Notes: a model not told the origin generated them from the letters alone. DNA of 64,000 nucleotides from Zhuqueibacter pondensis (GCA_034505955.1 JAPDQK010000009.1:62001-126000), one strand, 5' to 3'. Shown: positions 1-12,187, counted from the first letter of the stretch. Numbers and translations: made by a program.

Positions 1-1747
1 AGGGAGCTAACCCAAACATCTCATGCAAAACCGGCTTGCGCAAATCGCCATCGATGAGAATCGTTTTCTTGCCATGGCGACCGCCAGTGACGGCGAGATT
101 GGCGGCAACCGTGGATTTTCCTTCTCCCGGGCCGGTGCTGGTAATCATCACCACGAGTGTGCCGCGAGGTTCAGAGAATGGGAGTGAGCTCCACAAGTAA
201 GAGAAGGCGTCACGCGTGAACGGTGCGGCAGCCGCGTGATTGACCAAAGCGCGCTGCCGATGCCGGCCATTGAGATCGAAGGCCAAGCCGCGTTTGATTT
301 GCGGTACGGAGGCGAGAACCGGCAGGCTCAGTATTCGCTCGATCTCCTCCGGTGTTCGCGGCGCTTCTTTGACGAATTCCTTCACAAAAATCAACAGCAG
401 CCCAATCACCGTTCCGGTAAACAAGCCGATGATGAGGTTGAGCATTTTTTGGGGTCGCGCCGGTACGCGCGAGGCCTCCGCCGGCTCCACCACGCGAATG
501 TTCCCAATCTCTGCGGCTTCACGAATTCTCGCTTGTTCGCGCTCCTCGAGCAGGCGGGTATAAATTTTATTATTGACTTCTTTGTCGCGCATCAGCCGGA
601 CCAGGCTCAACTCCTTATCCGGCAGCTTCTTCAAATAGCCGGAGTAATTGTCGAGAATCTTTTGCAAATGGGCTTCCTGGGCGCTCAACGCTTGCAGTTC
701 CACCTCCAATAAAATGGATTCTTCAAGATACTTCTGGAGTTGGGAGAGCGGATCGATGACACCTTTCAGCTTTTCGCCCTCGAAAATTTGCTTGGTGGCC
801 TGGATCAGGTTTTCCCTGGTCTGAGTGATTTCCGTCTTCAGCTCAATCATTTTCGGGTGATTTTCAGGATAATTCTGCACCTGCAAGCCGGAATACCGAA
901 CCTCGAGCTCAACGAGTTTCTCTTTGAGCTTGACAATAACCGGACTGGTGATTTGCGTCACGGAGCTCGACAGCTCCTGTTTTTCCTCATCGAGTTTTTT
1001 CCGTATGACCGCCAATCTTCTTTGCCGTGCATCCTTATCCGTTTGAATCTGATTGAAGAGCACCTCTGCCTGAGTTATGCGTTGCAGAACTTCTTTGGAT
1101 TCGTCCTCCAATGAGGTGATATTCTCACTGGCTTTAAAATCACGCAAAGCCTCCTCGGCCTGCTGAAGCCTTTCCTGAACCACGCGAATTTGCTCATCGA
1201 TGAATTCTCTGAGGCTGGTATACTCCTGCCGGCGGACTCTAAGGTTGCTTTTTTGCAAAACCGTGGTAACGGCATTGGCAACGGTTTTGGCCAGTTCCGG
1301 GCTTTCTGCCGCATAAGTGATCGTCACGAGATCGGTAGTTTTGATGAGCTGCACAGACAAGTTCGAACGAATGATGCCGACCACATGGCGGGCGCTGTTG
1401 AATTTCGAGGGCAACGGCTCGGGCAAACGAAACCAGGCGCGTACGGAATCCGGCAATTCGTCATACACCTGCCGGGCAAAAGTTTTCGTTTTCATCTCCT
1501 GAATCCGATTGGCCACAAAATTCCCCCGATACAGCGAGCCGGCAAAGTCGAAACCAACTGTCGCCTCCTTGCTATAGTCCTCGAATGCAACGATCGCAGT
1601 GGCCTGGTAGATGGGCGTTGCAAAATGATTATAAAGCAAAACCGGAATTATCGCGAGAACCACACTCAGCAAAAACGTCATCTTGCGGCGTTTCAGGATG
1701 TCAATGATTTCAGCAAGCGACAGAACGCGATATTCTTGTTTTTCCAT
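1..1747 (-). CDS. Wzz-type chain-length determinant fused to tyrosine autokinase (BY-kinase), partial
   Basis: The gene runs off the left edge, so its C-terminus is missing. It starts at the ATG at 1747 (MEKQEYRVLSLAEIIDILKR), two bases after the stop of the receiver gene. Residues about 22-42 form a membrane segment. They are followed by a Wzz-like periplasmic region with long coiled coil (about 180-400) and a second membrane segment near 434-455 just after the proline-containing stretch typical of this family. The cytoplasmic part has a Walker A motif GPGEGKST near residue 535 and the Walker A' motif LIDGDLRKP, which are hallmarks of bacterial tyrosine kinases. The family controls length and export of exopolysaccharide. 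The terminal tyrosine cluster lies outside the window. It is probably co-transcribed with the receiver protein. Confidence 0.93.
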   Translation of the reverse strand, partial: MEKQEYRVLSLAEIIDILKRRKMTFLLSVVLAIIPVLLYNHFATPIYQATAIVAFEDYSKEATVGFDFAGSLYRGNFVANRIQEMKTKTFARQVYDELPDSVRAWFRLPEPLPSKFNSARHVVGIIRSNLSVQLIKTTDLVTITYAAESPELAKTVANAVTTVLQKSNLRVRRQEYTSLREFIDEQIRVVQERLQQAEEALRDFKASENITSLEDESKEVLQRITQAEVLFNQIQTDKDARQRRLAVIRKKLDEEKQELSSSVTQITSPVIVKLKEKLVELEVRYSGLQVQNYPENHPKMIELKTEITQTRENLIQATKQIFEGEKLKGVIDPLSQLQKYLEESILLEVELQALSAQEAHLQKILDNYSGYLKKLPDKELSLVRLMRDKEVNNKIYTRLLEEREQARIREAAEIGNIRVVEPAEASRVPARPQKMLNLIIGLFTGTVIGLLLIFVKEFVKEAPRTPEEIERILSLPVLASVPQIKRGLAFDLNGRHRQRALVNHAAAAPFTRDAFSYLWSSLPFSEPRGTLVVMITSTGPGEGKSTVAANLAVTGGRHGKKTILIDGDLRKPVLHEMFGLAP

Positions 1748-1749
1748 GC

Positions 1750-2157
1750 TTAACCGTGACGAGAAAGTTTGTCAACCACTGTCTCCACCACCTGGCTGAT
1801 TTCGCTCGGATTCATGGGCTTTTGAATCTGATAGATAACGCCTTCCTGTGCCATAGCTGCTTGCTTTTCAAAGGACAAATTCTCTTCCATGGCAATGACG
1901 CGAGCATTGGGTCTGAATTTCTTGATCACCGACAAAATCCCCAAGCCCTTGAGCTCTGAGATGCTCGAATCAAAGATGATGAGATGGATTTGCCTTTCCG
2001 CTATGGCAAGGAGCATATCCCTAGCATTGTCAAATGTAAGCAGCTCAACCTTCTTGTGCTTGAGTGCTCGGCTCAGTTCTTCCGAAATCTGTTGATCACA
2101 AGTGGCCAACAGAATTACGAAAGAATTCTCCCTGGTTCTTTGCCGTGAGGGATGCAT
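1750..2157 (-). CDS. Stand-alone receiver-domain protein
   Basis: This is a short CheY-like receiver without an output domain. The phosphoacceptor Asp is in LIIFDSS and the conserved Lys is in QIQKPMNP. The acidic pair before the first helix is reduced to one Asp (ATCDQQ), so metal binding may be atypical. The frame opens at a TTG at 2193, but I prefer the ATG at 2157, which has GGGAG 12 bases upstream. Neither start is certain. It stops two bases before the BY-kinase start, so the two are almost surely one operon. A role in controlling exopolysaccharide synthesis is inferred from position only. Confidence 0.75.
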   Translation of the reverse strand: MHPSRQRTRENSFVILLATCDQQISEELSRALKHKKVELLTFDNARDMLLAIAERQIHLIIFDSSISELKGLGILSVIKKFRPNARVIAMEENLSFEKQAAMAQEGVIYQIQKPMNPSEISQVVETVVDKLSRHG

Positions 2158-2501
2158 GAAATTTGTAAACTCCCTTGAATTAAGGAAAGCCAAGGCAAGT
2201 CGGGGTGGGCGGCTTGTGCATTACTGTTACCAATTTATAAAAATATAACAATTCATGGACCATCCTTTCATCCGCGCGCCAAGGAACAATGACAAATGGT
2301 TATCACTCTTATAAACAAAACGTTGCACCTGAAAGAGAATGGTTATCAAAATTTCAAAATATGGCTTTGTCACAACAAGTGTACGACAAAAATTGCACCT
2401 GCTGTGAACTAACCAATAATGATTATTTTATTTAAATCGTAAAAAAACGTAATTGACAAAAATGTCAAAATGTCAAAAAAGTCAAAATTATTAGGCACGA
2501 T
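2158..2501. promoter_or_regulatory. AT-rich intergenic region with repeated motifs
   Basis: This stretch lies between the end of the sigma54-activator gene and the start of the receiver/BY-kinase operon, both on the minus strand. It holds two copies of ATGGTTATCA (2296-2305 and 2339-2348), two copies of TTGCACCT (2323-2330 and 2393-2400), and an inverted TTGTC...GACAA pair between about 2367 and 2390. At 2454-2489 the word TGTCAAAA is repeated about three times. I did not find a convincing -24/-12 sigma54 promoter. The repeated words look like binding sites, but the protein that would bind them is unknown. Confidence 0.4.
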
Positions 2502-3920
2502 TTACTTGTATTTCTGGGCAATCCGATAGACAGTACGGAGGCTCACTTTAGCATGGCGGGCAGCTTCAGGAATGTGGCCGTGGGTTTGCTCGAGAAGGTT
2601 TTTGAAGTACAATTCCTTGAAAGCTTTGAGCTCTTCACGCCAACTCCTCGGTGCTTGGAGGGTGGAAATGATACTCGCTGCGGACAAGGGACGGTGATGT
2701 CTAATATGGAGGGCCAAGTCACTTGGCAAAATGATGTCACCGGAGCAGAGGGAAATCACGCGCTCGATCACATTTTGCAATTCCCGAACATTGCCTGGCC
2801 AGTGGTACTCTTGCAGGGTAGACATGGTTTCCGGCGCCAATTCTTTCGGGCCAAGATCATTGGCCTGAATGAACTTGTCGATAAAGTGCGTAGCGAGGAT
2901 TGGAATATCCTCTTTCCTCTCTCGCAGCGCCGGAACATAAATTGGGATAACGTTAAGACGGAAATAAAGATCTTCGCGCAAAATTTTTTCTTTGACCGCG
3001 GCTTCGGGATTCCTATTCGTGGCAGAAATCACGCGAATGTCGACGCTGATGAGATTTTGGCCGCCGATTCGCCGGAACTGGCGCTCCTGCAGAACTCGGA
3101 GCAGTTTGGCTTGCAGCAGGGGATCCAATTCAGTGATTTCATCTAAAAAGAACGTCCCATGATCGGCAAATTCCAGGAGTCCGTGTTTTCTCCCCATGGC
3201 GCCGGTAAAAGCGCCTTTCTCGAATCCAAAAAGCTCACTTTCGAGCAAGCTCGAAGGCAGAGCTACGCAATCGACTGGAATAAATGCGTTGTTCTTGCGT
3301 CGGCTCAAGTTGTGAATGCCCCTGGCGATGAGCTCCTTTCCGGTGCCGCTTTCGCCGAAGATTAAAACATTGGCATCGGTGAGCGCGGCTTTCTTCATGA
3401 TATCAAAAACATGATACATGGCAGGGCTTTGGGTTATGATGCTCTCCAACGAATAGCCATAATCATGAGCCGGCGGCTTTTCATAAGCTTCGAGATTGAG
3501 CGCCAATGCAATAGCATTGGTTACTGCTGCCAGGTGAAGTATTTCGCTCTCAGGAAAATCTCTCGGGTTGGTGAAGAATAGGCAAAGCGTGCCACAAGGA
3601 ATGGCATTCGATACTATCGGAATGGCGATAAACGCTTGAAAGCCTTGAGCGCTCAAAAAATAAGAAAAGCCACCAAACTCTCCCGTATCATGATCACGAG
3701 AACTAATATGGAGTGGCTGACGAAGGGATGAGAGTGCATTTAAAGACTCATGCAGGTCTTGCGGAATTAGAGAAGAAAAATTTTCTCCCCAATGCAAAAG
3801 CGTTTCGACAATACGGCTATTTTCAGAGAGGGCAATGACACAGATTTGCGCTTGAAATGCATTTGAGATCTGTGCGGCAATTTGCTGTAAGGCGGCGCGG
3901 ACACGGTTGTTGATGATCAT
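2502..3920 (-). CDS. Sigma54-dependent transcriptional activator (GAF - AAA+ - Fis-type HTH)
   Basis: This is an NtrC-family enhancer-binding protein. The N-terminal 150 residues resemble a GAF sensor domain. The AAA+ core carries Walker A GESGTGKE, the sigma54-contacting loop GAFTGA, a Walker B region FFLDEI and the WPGNVRELQN segment. The C-terminus is a Fis-type helix-turn-helix (SLRTVYRIAQKYK). There is no receiver domain, so it is probably controlled by a small ligand or partner through GAF. The frame opens with GTG at 3932, but the ATG at 3920 has GGGAG five bases upstream and is preferred. It lies directly upstream of the exopolysaccharide genes on the same strand. Control of that operon is an inference from position. 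Confidence 0.92.
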   Translation of the reverse strand: MIINNRVRAALQQIAAQISNAFQAQICVIALSENSRIVETLLHWGENFSSLIPQDLHESLNALSSLRQPLHISSRDHDTGEFGGFSYFLSAQGFQAFIAIPIVSNAIPCGTLCLFFTNPRDFPESEILHLAAVTNAIALALNLEAYEKPPAHDYGYSLESIITQSPAMYHVFDIMKKAALTDANVLIFGESGTGKELIARGIHNLSRRKNNAFIPVDCVALPSSLLESELFGFEKGAFTGAMGRKHGLLEFADHGTFFLDEITELDPLLQAKLLRVLQERQFRRIGGQNLISVDIRVISATNRNPEAAVKEKILREDLYFRLNVIPIYVPALRERKEDIPILATHFIDKFIQANDLGPKELAPETMSTLQEYHWPGNVRELQNVIERVISLCSGDIILPSDLALHIRHHRPLSAASIISTLQAPRSWREELKAFKELYFKNLLEQTHGHIPEAARHAKVSLRTVYRIAQKYK

Positions 3921-4341
3921 TGTTGCTCCCACCCACCAAGGCTGTTGGGATTCGTCCCATCCCCATCTGGCGTGGAACGAACAGAGTAATACTATTCAAC
4001 TGATATCCTAATCCTAAGAATATGTGGATATATTGATTCAACAAACAAAAAACAACATTATTTTATTAAATTACTGCAATTTTTGTTCCACAATTCTCAC
4101 GAATCAAAAGCATCGAGCTAATTCTCTGAATGGATGGATTTTCTTAAATTTAGGCAAAATTCATCTTTTCTCCTAGGAACAGCTGCCTGTCTTCTTTCCA
4201 GCCATCTGCCTGATAATTGTCCATATTTTGTGACAACTCAAAATTCTGTGCACTTTCACAAATAATAGAAGGTTGAAATAAAAGGCGTACGCAACCCTGC
4301 CTTTGACGGCAAAGGCCACGATAATTTTACCTAAAAATAAA
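3921..4341. other. Intergenic region, no gene seen
   Basis: About 420 bases between the rRNA operon terminator and the activator gene. It is AT-rich, with A/T runs near 4050-4075. Short open frames here have no recognisable content. It should hold the promoter of the activator gene, but I could not pick one with confidence. Confidence 0.4.
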
Positions 4342-4373
4342 AAAAGGGAAAAGATGATTCTCTTTTCCCTTTT
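4342..4373 (-). terminator. Rho-independent terminator of the rRNA operon
   Basis: Perfect 13-bp stem AAAAGGGAAAAGA / TCTTTTCCCTTTT with a short loop. Reading the minus strand, a T-rich run follows the stem. It lies about 18 bases past the 5S 3' end. Confidence 0.85.
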
Positions 4374-4390
4374 GGTGTATAAAATTAATT

Positions 4391-4505
4391 CCCGGTGACG
4401 ACCTACTCTCCCGCCCCGTTGCCAGGGTAGTACCATTGGCGCTGACGGGCTTAACTGCTCTGTTCGGAATGGGAAGAGGTGTTTCCCCGCCGCTATTGCC
4501 ACCGG
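4391..4505 (-). rRNA. rrf: 5S ribosomal RNA
   Basis: The minus strand shows the conserved 5S core CCCATTCCGAACAGAGCAG and the closing region GGGAGAGTAGGTCGTC, with complementary 5' and 3' ends (CCGGTGGC / GTCACCGG). Ends are placed by the terminal stem and may be off by a few bases. Confidence 0.93.
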
Positions 4506-4961
4506 AAAATTCTTGCAATTGCGTATTACTGCATGCTACAATTTGGAGCCACAAACCTTACAGGCGTAATTGACATTCCGCTGCATGTTCAGGTTAGTTT
4601 GATCGTAATGGCCGAACAAAAAATTATTGGTTAAGCCACACGGCTGATTAGTACCACTCGGCTCAACCCATTACTGGGCTTACACCTGTGGCCTATTACC
4701 TCGTCGTCTACGAGGAGCCTTTAGTGGCGCTTTGCAGCGCCAGGGAAGTCTCATCTTGGGGTGGGTTTCGCGCTTAGATGCCTTCAGCGCTTATCCCGTC
4801 CAGACACAGCTACCCAGCGGTGCCACTGGCGTGACAACTGGTATACTGGAGGTCTGTCCACTCCGGTCCTCTCGTACTAGGAGAAGCACCCCTCAAACTT
4901 CCTACGCCCGCAACAGATAGGGACCGAACTGTCTCACGACGTTCTAAACCCAGCTCACGTA

Positions 4962-5009
<48 letters not shown>

Positions 5010-5010
5010 G

Positions 5011-5043
<33 letters not shown>

Positions 5044-5070
5044 GGGCCGTCGATGTGAACTCTTGGGCCC

Positions 5071-5113
<43 letters not shown>

Positions 5114-5267
5114 CGGCGTTTCCATACACAACCGCCGGATCACTAGCCCCTGGTTTCCCACCTGTTCGACCTGTGTGTCTCACAGTCAAGCTCCCTTATG
5201 CGCTTGCACTCTTCGCATGATTACCGACCATGCTGAGGGAACCTTTGGGCGCCTCCGTTACATTTTG

Positions 5268-5299
<32 letters not shown>

Positions 5300-5449
5300 A
5301 GCAGGGTCCCTACACCGGATGACGGTGCGAGGTTAGTGCATCAGTACAACAAGGGTGGTATTTCAAGGTTGGCTCCATGATGGCTGGCGCCACCACTTCA
5401 CAGCCTCCCACCTATCCTACACATGCTAAACCGAAACACAGTGCTAAGC

Positions 5450-5480
<31 letters not shown>

Positions 5481-5547
5481 CGTTGCGGGCAACCGGCATC
5501 TTCACCGGTACTACAATTTCGCCGAGGCTCTGGTTGAGACAGCGCCC

Positions 5548-6365
<818 letters not shown>

Positions 6366-7813
6366 TGAGCTTTTGGCGCCTTGCGGCGCCATGACCCATC
6401 CTCTTAACCTTCCGGCACCGGGCAGGTGTCAGTCCGTATACGTCGTCTTGACGACTTAGCACAGACATGTGTTTTTAGTAAACAGTCGCCCAGGCCATTT
6501 TACTGCGGTCCCGCCCAGCTTTGGTCCGCGAAGGACCTCACCAAGCAGGACACCCCTTCTTCCGAAGTTACGGGGTCAGTTTGCCTAGTTCCTTAACCAG
6601 AGCTATCTCGAGCACCTTAGGATATTCTCCTCATCTACCTGTGTCGGTTTGCGGTACGGTCACCCTTCGATCTCGCTTAGGGGTTTTTCTCGGCAGCATG
6701 GTACCTGTCAGTTGGTTTGGCCGAAGCCGCATTTCCCATTCGCCTCTCGGAGTTAACGGTTGGGTGGGTTTACCTGCCCAACCCTCCTACCAGCTTAGAC
6801 CAGGGCTTCCAACACCTGGCTGACTTTCCCTTCTGCGTCACCTCATCGCTCAAACGATCTCAGGATGGTACGGGAATATTCACCCGTTTTCCATCGCCTA
6901 CGCCGTTCGGCCTCAGCTTAGGATCCGACTAACCCTGAGCAGATTGACTTTACTCAGGAAACCTTAGATTTTCGGTGTCCCGGGTTCTCACCGGGATTAT
7001 CGCTACTTATGCTGGCATATTCATTTCTGCGTCCTCCAGCGCGTCTCGCGGCGCACCTTCGCAGGTTAGCAGAACGTTCCCCTACCCCCCGTGAAATATT
7101 TGCATATCTCACGGGGCCGCAGCTTCGGTGGCAGACTTAGTCCCGTGAATTATCGGCGCAAAACCGCTTGACCAGTGAGCTGTTACGCACTCTTTAAATG
7201 GTGGCTGCTTCTAAGCCAACATCCTGGTTGTCTAAGCGATTTCACATCCTTTCTCACTTAGTCTGCACTCAGGGACCTTAGCTGACGGTCCGGGTTGTTT
7301 CCCTTTTGGCAACGAAGCTTATCCCCCGCTGCCTGTCTCCCGTGAAACAAGTTACGGCATTCGGAGTTTGGTTGGGGTTGGTACCCTTGTGAGAGCCCTA
7401 GCCCATTCAGTGCTCTACCTCCGTAACTCTATCACGAGGCTAGCCCTAAAGCTATTTCGGGGAAAACGAGCTATCTCCAAGTTTGATTAGCCTTTCACCC
7501 CTACCCACAGCTCATCGCCAGAATTTTCAACTTCCGTGCGTTCGGACCTCCACGACCTGTTACGGCCGCTTCATCCTGGCCATGGGTAGATCACCTGGGT
7601 TCGCGTCTACCGCATGCAACTGAGACGCCCTATTCGGACTCGCTTTCGCTACGGCTGCTCCGCTGAACAGATTAGCCTTGCTGCATACGGTAACTCGCCA
7701 GCTCATTATGCAAAAGGCACGCGGTCACCTGTACCAAAAGTGTTGCCACCTTTGGCCTTGGGCTCCCACAGTTTGTAAGCATACGGTTTCAGGTCCTATT
7801 TCACTCCCCGCCT

Positions 7814-7861
<48 letters not shown>

Positions 7862-8499
7862 GAGAGAGTATTTAGCCTTGGGTAATGGTCTACCCGGATT
7901 CCTGCGGGATTCCACGTGTCCCGCAGTACTTGGGAACAAAGCCCAGGAAGTCATCATCTTTTCGCTTACAGGGCTATCACCTTCTTCGGCCGAACTTTCC
8001 AGAGCAGTTCAACTAAGATGATGATTGGTAACTTCCCGGCGCGACTGCGCTCGCGCCCAGCTTCGTCCCGCTACTCCCACGGCACAACGCACGCAGGCTT
8101 GGCATGCCGTGAGTTTGGGCTGTTTCCCGTTCGCTCGCCGCTACTGAGGAAATCGCGATTGCTTTCTTTTCCAAGAGGTACTGAGATGTTTCAGTTCCCT
8201 CCGTTGTCTCCTTCCTGCCTATGTGTTCAGCAGGAGGTGTCCCGCCGAGGCGGAACAGGTTGCCCTATTCGGAAATCTCCGGATCAAAGGGTGTTTGCCC
8301 CTCCCCGGAGCTTATCGCAGCTTACCACGTCCTTCATCGACTTCTCGTGCCAAGGCATCCCCCGTATGCTCTTAGTAGCTTAACCAAAAACCTGTGTTTC
8401 AGCTGATCATTGCGATCAAGCAAAACCTCCTACACAGCAGAGGTCATACACCTGTAAGGTTTCTGGCTCGATTGTAGTTTGCCTTGCAGAAAACGCAAT

Positions 8500-8511
8500 T
8501 GTCAAAGAGCT
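8500..8511 (-). promoter_or_regulatory. boxA antitermination site in the 16S-23S spacer
   Basis: The minus strand reads GCTCTTTGACAA, a good match to the boxA consensus bound by NusB/S10. It is placed between the tRNA cluster and the 23S gene, where spacer boxA sites are expected. Confidence 0.6.
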
Positions 8512-8526
8512 TTACTTCTTTTTTCG

Positions 8527-8638
8527 TGAAACCGATCGGAGTCGAACCGACACGAGCAAGTTGCAAATTGCAAGTGGCAATTTTAAATTGCTTCTTGCAT
8601 CTTGCCGCCTGCTTGCTCTTCCATTGAGCTACAGTTCC
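8527..8638 (-). pseudogene. tRNA-like gene with a hairpin repeat in the anticodon loop
   Basis: It starts two bases past tRNA-Ala. The acceptor strands GGAACTG / CGGTTTC pair with two G.U, with a discriminator A at 8527. The D arm (GCTC / GAGC) and T arm (GTCGG TTCGACT CCGAT) are intact. An anticodon stem AGCAG / TTGCT can be drawn, but its loop is about 49 nt instead of 7. The excess matches a 43-nt imperfect palindrome at 8563-8605 (21-base arms, 17 matches, centre T at 8584) of the GCAAGT-word type also found at 16764-16830. No anticodon can be assigned. CCA is not encoded. It is either a dead tRNA or an unusual processed one. I favour inactive. Confidence 0.55.
8563..8605. repeat. GCAAGT-word hairpin repeat (copy inside tRNA-like gene)
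   Basis: Left arm 8563-8583 and right arm 8585-8605 are reverse complements at 17 of 21 positions. The words GCAAAT, GCAAGT and GGCAATT recur within it. The longer element at 16764-16830 is made of the same words in the same arrangement. Confidence 0.6.
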
Positions 8639-8640
8639 TG

Positions 8641-8713
8641 TGGAGCTGATCGGGATCGAACCGACGACCTTCGGCTTGCAAAACCGACGCTCTCCCAACT
8701 GAGCTACAGCCCC
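8641..8713 (-). tRNA. tRNA-Ala (anticodon TGC)
   Basis: Full cloverleaf on the minus strand: acceptor GGGGCTG / CAGCTCC, D arm GCTC / GAGC, anticodon loop TTTTGCAA with TGC, T loop TTCGATC. The discriminator is A at 8641 and CCA is not encoded. Its place in the 16S-23S spacer next to tRNA-Ile is the common bacterial arrangement. Confidence 0.95.
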
Positions 8714-8722
8714 GGTTGAAGA

Positions 8723-8787
8723 GCAAAAAGCAAACAGAAAATTGCCAAAAACTTCTTTCTTTTTGCTGTTTGCCGTTTTCTTTTTGC
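8723..8787. repeat. GCAAAC-word imperfect hairpin between tRNA-Ala and tRNA-Ile
   Basis: The left arm starts GCAAAAAGCAAACAG and the right arm ends TTTCTTTTTGC. The arms are reverse complements at roughly 22 of 28 positions. Words of the GCAAACAG type recur in the single-sided tract at 44191-44222. It lies within transcribed rRNA spacer, so it would be folded in the pre-rRNA. Confidence 0.55.
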
Positions 8788-8798
8788 CCTTCCTCCCG

Positions 8799-8874
<76 letters not shown>

Positions 8875-9083
8875 GGCTCATAAAGCCATTACAGACAAAA
8901 ACGCGAACTATCCCGATTTTCCTCATTGGGAAAATCAAGGAAGGTCGGGACGTCCGCGTCAAAAAATCAGAACCGGCAGAACCAATAGAAGCGTGCACAG
9001 CTTGAGGTTGCGAAGTCAAGGGTTAATTGGATTCTCTAAATCCCGCTGATCAAAATTTTTTTGATTCGCGGAACGAGACTCCC

Positions 9084-10636
<1,553 letters not shown>

Positions 10637-10698
10637 TTTCTTTTTTTCAAAAGAAGAGTAGGAATTGACTCACAACTCTTTGGGCCGTGCACGCTCTA

Positions 10699-10712
10699 TT
10701 TTCAAAGAACAA
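10699..10712 (-). promoter_or_regulatory. boxA of the rRNA leader
   Basis: The minus strand reads GTTCTTTGAAAATAG in the leader about 65 bases before the 16S 5' end. It matches the boxA type and pairs logically with the spacer copy at 8500-8511. Confidence 0.5.
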
Positions 10713-10755
10713 AACTGTTCAACCGACTTCTTGAATTTTATTTGTTGCAACTTTT

Positions 10756-10784
10756 AATATAATCACCACATCCCTAAAAAGCAA
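10756..10784 (-). promoter_or_regulatory. Likely rRNA operon promoter
   Basis: On the minus strand TTGCTT (10784-10779) is followed after 17 bases by TATATT (10761-10756). Transcription would begin near 10749, upstream of boxA and the 16S gene. A second TTGACA at 10871-10866 lies further upstream but lacks a good -10 at 17 bases. Confidence 0.5.
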
Positions 10785-10902
10785 GAGTTTTTTTCTTCAT
10801 TTATTGTTACATTCCTGTAGCACCTTCATCATCAAGCATATATAATTTAAAACTTCATTTGAAAATGTCAAGAGATTTTTTTGCTTTTATTCATTTTTCT
10901 CC

Positions 10903-10931
10903 TTGCAGTTTGGCTTTTGGATATGTATTAT
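10903..10931 (+). promoter_or_regulatory. Possible promoter of the DapA-family gene
   Basis: TTGCAG (10903-10908), a 17-base spacer, then TATTAT (10926-10931), about 45 bases before the chosen start at 10977. It diverges from the rRNA promoter. Confidence 0.4.
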
Positions 10932-10976
10932 GTAACTTATGAAAAATAAGCGGTTAAAATGTTTTGGAGCGTACTC

Positions 10977-11867
10977 ATGAAACTCGATCTGCAAGGAATT
11001 TTCCCGCCCATTCCAACCGCATTTGAAAATGGCCGTCTCGCACCGCATCGTCTCCAAGAGAATCTCACGAAATGGAACGACACTGGCCTTTCCGGTTACC
11101 TCGTTCTCGGCTCCAACGGCGAAGCGCCATTATTGACTGAAACCGAAAAACGAGAGCTCGTGCATGTCGCACGAAAAGCCATCCCATCTGAAAAAATCTT
11201 GCTCGTCGGCAGCGGCCTCGAAGCCACAGACGCCACTTCGGCTTTGACCAACCGTCTGGCTGATCTTGGTGCCGACGCCGCACTGATAATCACGCCAAGC
11301 TACTATCGCGATCTGCTCACGCCCGAGGCCCTGCGCCGCCATTTTGAAACCGTCGCCGAAGCCTCACCTATTCCGATTATTCTGTACAATGTGCCTCAAG
11401 TCACCGGCATCAGCTTGCCCATCGAAGTCGTCGCGAGCCTGGCGCAGCATCCCAATGTCATCGGGATGAAAGACAGCAGCGGCAACCTCGGCCAGCTTGT
11501 AGAATTACGCGAAAAAGTACCATCGCATTTTCAACTCCTGATTGGCACCTATTCGGTGCTCTTGGGCGGGCTCGTGCATGGTGTACGTGGCGCAATTGTT
11601 GCGCTGGCGAACGTGGCGCCGCGTGAATGTGTTGAGCTCTTTAATGCCGTGGAAGACGAAAAGTGGGATGTCGCACAAGCACTGGCCAATCGTCTCGCGC
11701 CGGTTGGTCGCGCCGTCACCACTCGCTTCGGCGTGCCCGGACTGAAAGCCGCGCTCGATGAACTCGGCTATTTCGGTGGCGAGCCACGTCCACCGCTTTT
11801 GCCGGTGAGTGACAAGGTACGAACAGAGATTCGATCAATCTTGCAACAAGCCAGTTTGTTGGAGTAA
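10977..11867 (+). CDS. DapA/HOGA-family class I aldolase
   Basis: A TIM-barrel lyase of the dihydrodipicolinate synthase / N-acetylneuraminate lyase family that forms a Schiff base with pyruvate-type substrates. The catalytic Lys is in IGMKDSSG, the conserved Tyr in ILYNVP, and the substrate-carboxylate loop reads GSNGEAPLL. True DapA enzymes usually have GTTGE there, while GSNGE is seen in 4-hydroxy-2-oxoglutarate aldolases, so that activity or another keto-acid aldol reaction is more likely than lysine synthesis. The length (296 residues) is normal. The upstream ATG at 10959 lacks a ribosome site, whereas GGAG seven bases before the ATG at 10977 supports that start. No pathway partner is nearby. 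Confidence 0.88.
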   Translation: MKLDLQGIFPPIPTAFENGRLAPHRLQENLTKWNDTGLSGYLVLGSNGEAPLLTETEKRELVHVARKAIPSEKILLVGSGLEATDATSALTNRLADLGADAALIITPSYYRDLLTPEALRRHFETVAEASPIPIILYNVPQVTGISLPIEVVASLAQHPNVIGMKDSSGNLGQLVELREKVPSHFQLLIGTYSVLLGGLVHGVRGAIVALANVAPRECVELFNAVEDEKWDVAQALANRLAPVGRAVTTRFGVPGLKAALDELGYFGGEPRPPLLPVSDKVRTEIRSILQQASLLE

Positions 11868-12187
11868 CCTTCGACAAATTTTTAATAAACCTCGAAGCAC
11901 ACGTTGAAGCAGATCGTCAAGAATTCAACGCTTGCATTTTTTTATTCGAATCCGTGAGATTCCATGCGTTCTGCGTTATTCGTATTTATTTTTGCCTGAA
12001 TCATGCGAATAAGCTTTGAGGCAATTACACAAATCCACTTTCTTTTTCATTGCCCTTCGTCATTTTGAACCCACCCGCTTCCGGGCAAGCAGTTTTTCCC
12101 AAATCCCCCATCTTGCCGGTATAATTTTATCAAATGTGTTGTGGCAAATTTCTCATTTTCTTTTCCGTAATTTCTTTCGACGTAACC
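11868..12187. other. Intergenic region, no gene seen
   Basis: About 320 bases between the aldolase gene and the beta-helix gene. It contains several T-runs (about 11938-11944) and a TATAAT at 12120-12125 without a clear -35. Nothing else is recognisable. Confidence 0.35.

Noticed and set aside
236..1753. Several plus-strand open frames over the left end
   Set aside because: They are shadows of the BY-kinase gene on the minus strand, whose Wzz and Walker motifs are continuous.
7916..8383. Long open frame inside the 23S gene
   Set aside because: It lies in conserved rRNA sequence and is an accident of composition, like the other open frames across 4630-10640 except the intron endonuclease.
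8444..8698. Open frame spanning the tRNA-like gene and tRNA-Ala
   Set aside because: It reads through tRNA sequence and gives the familiar false peptides translated from tRNA genes.
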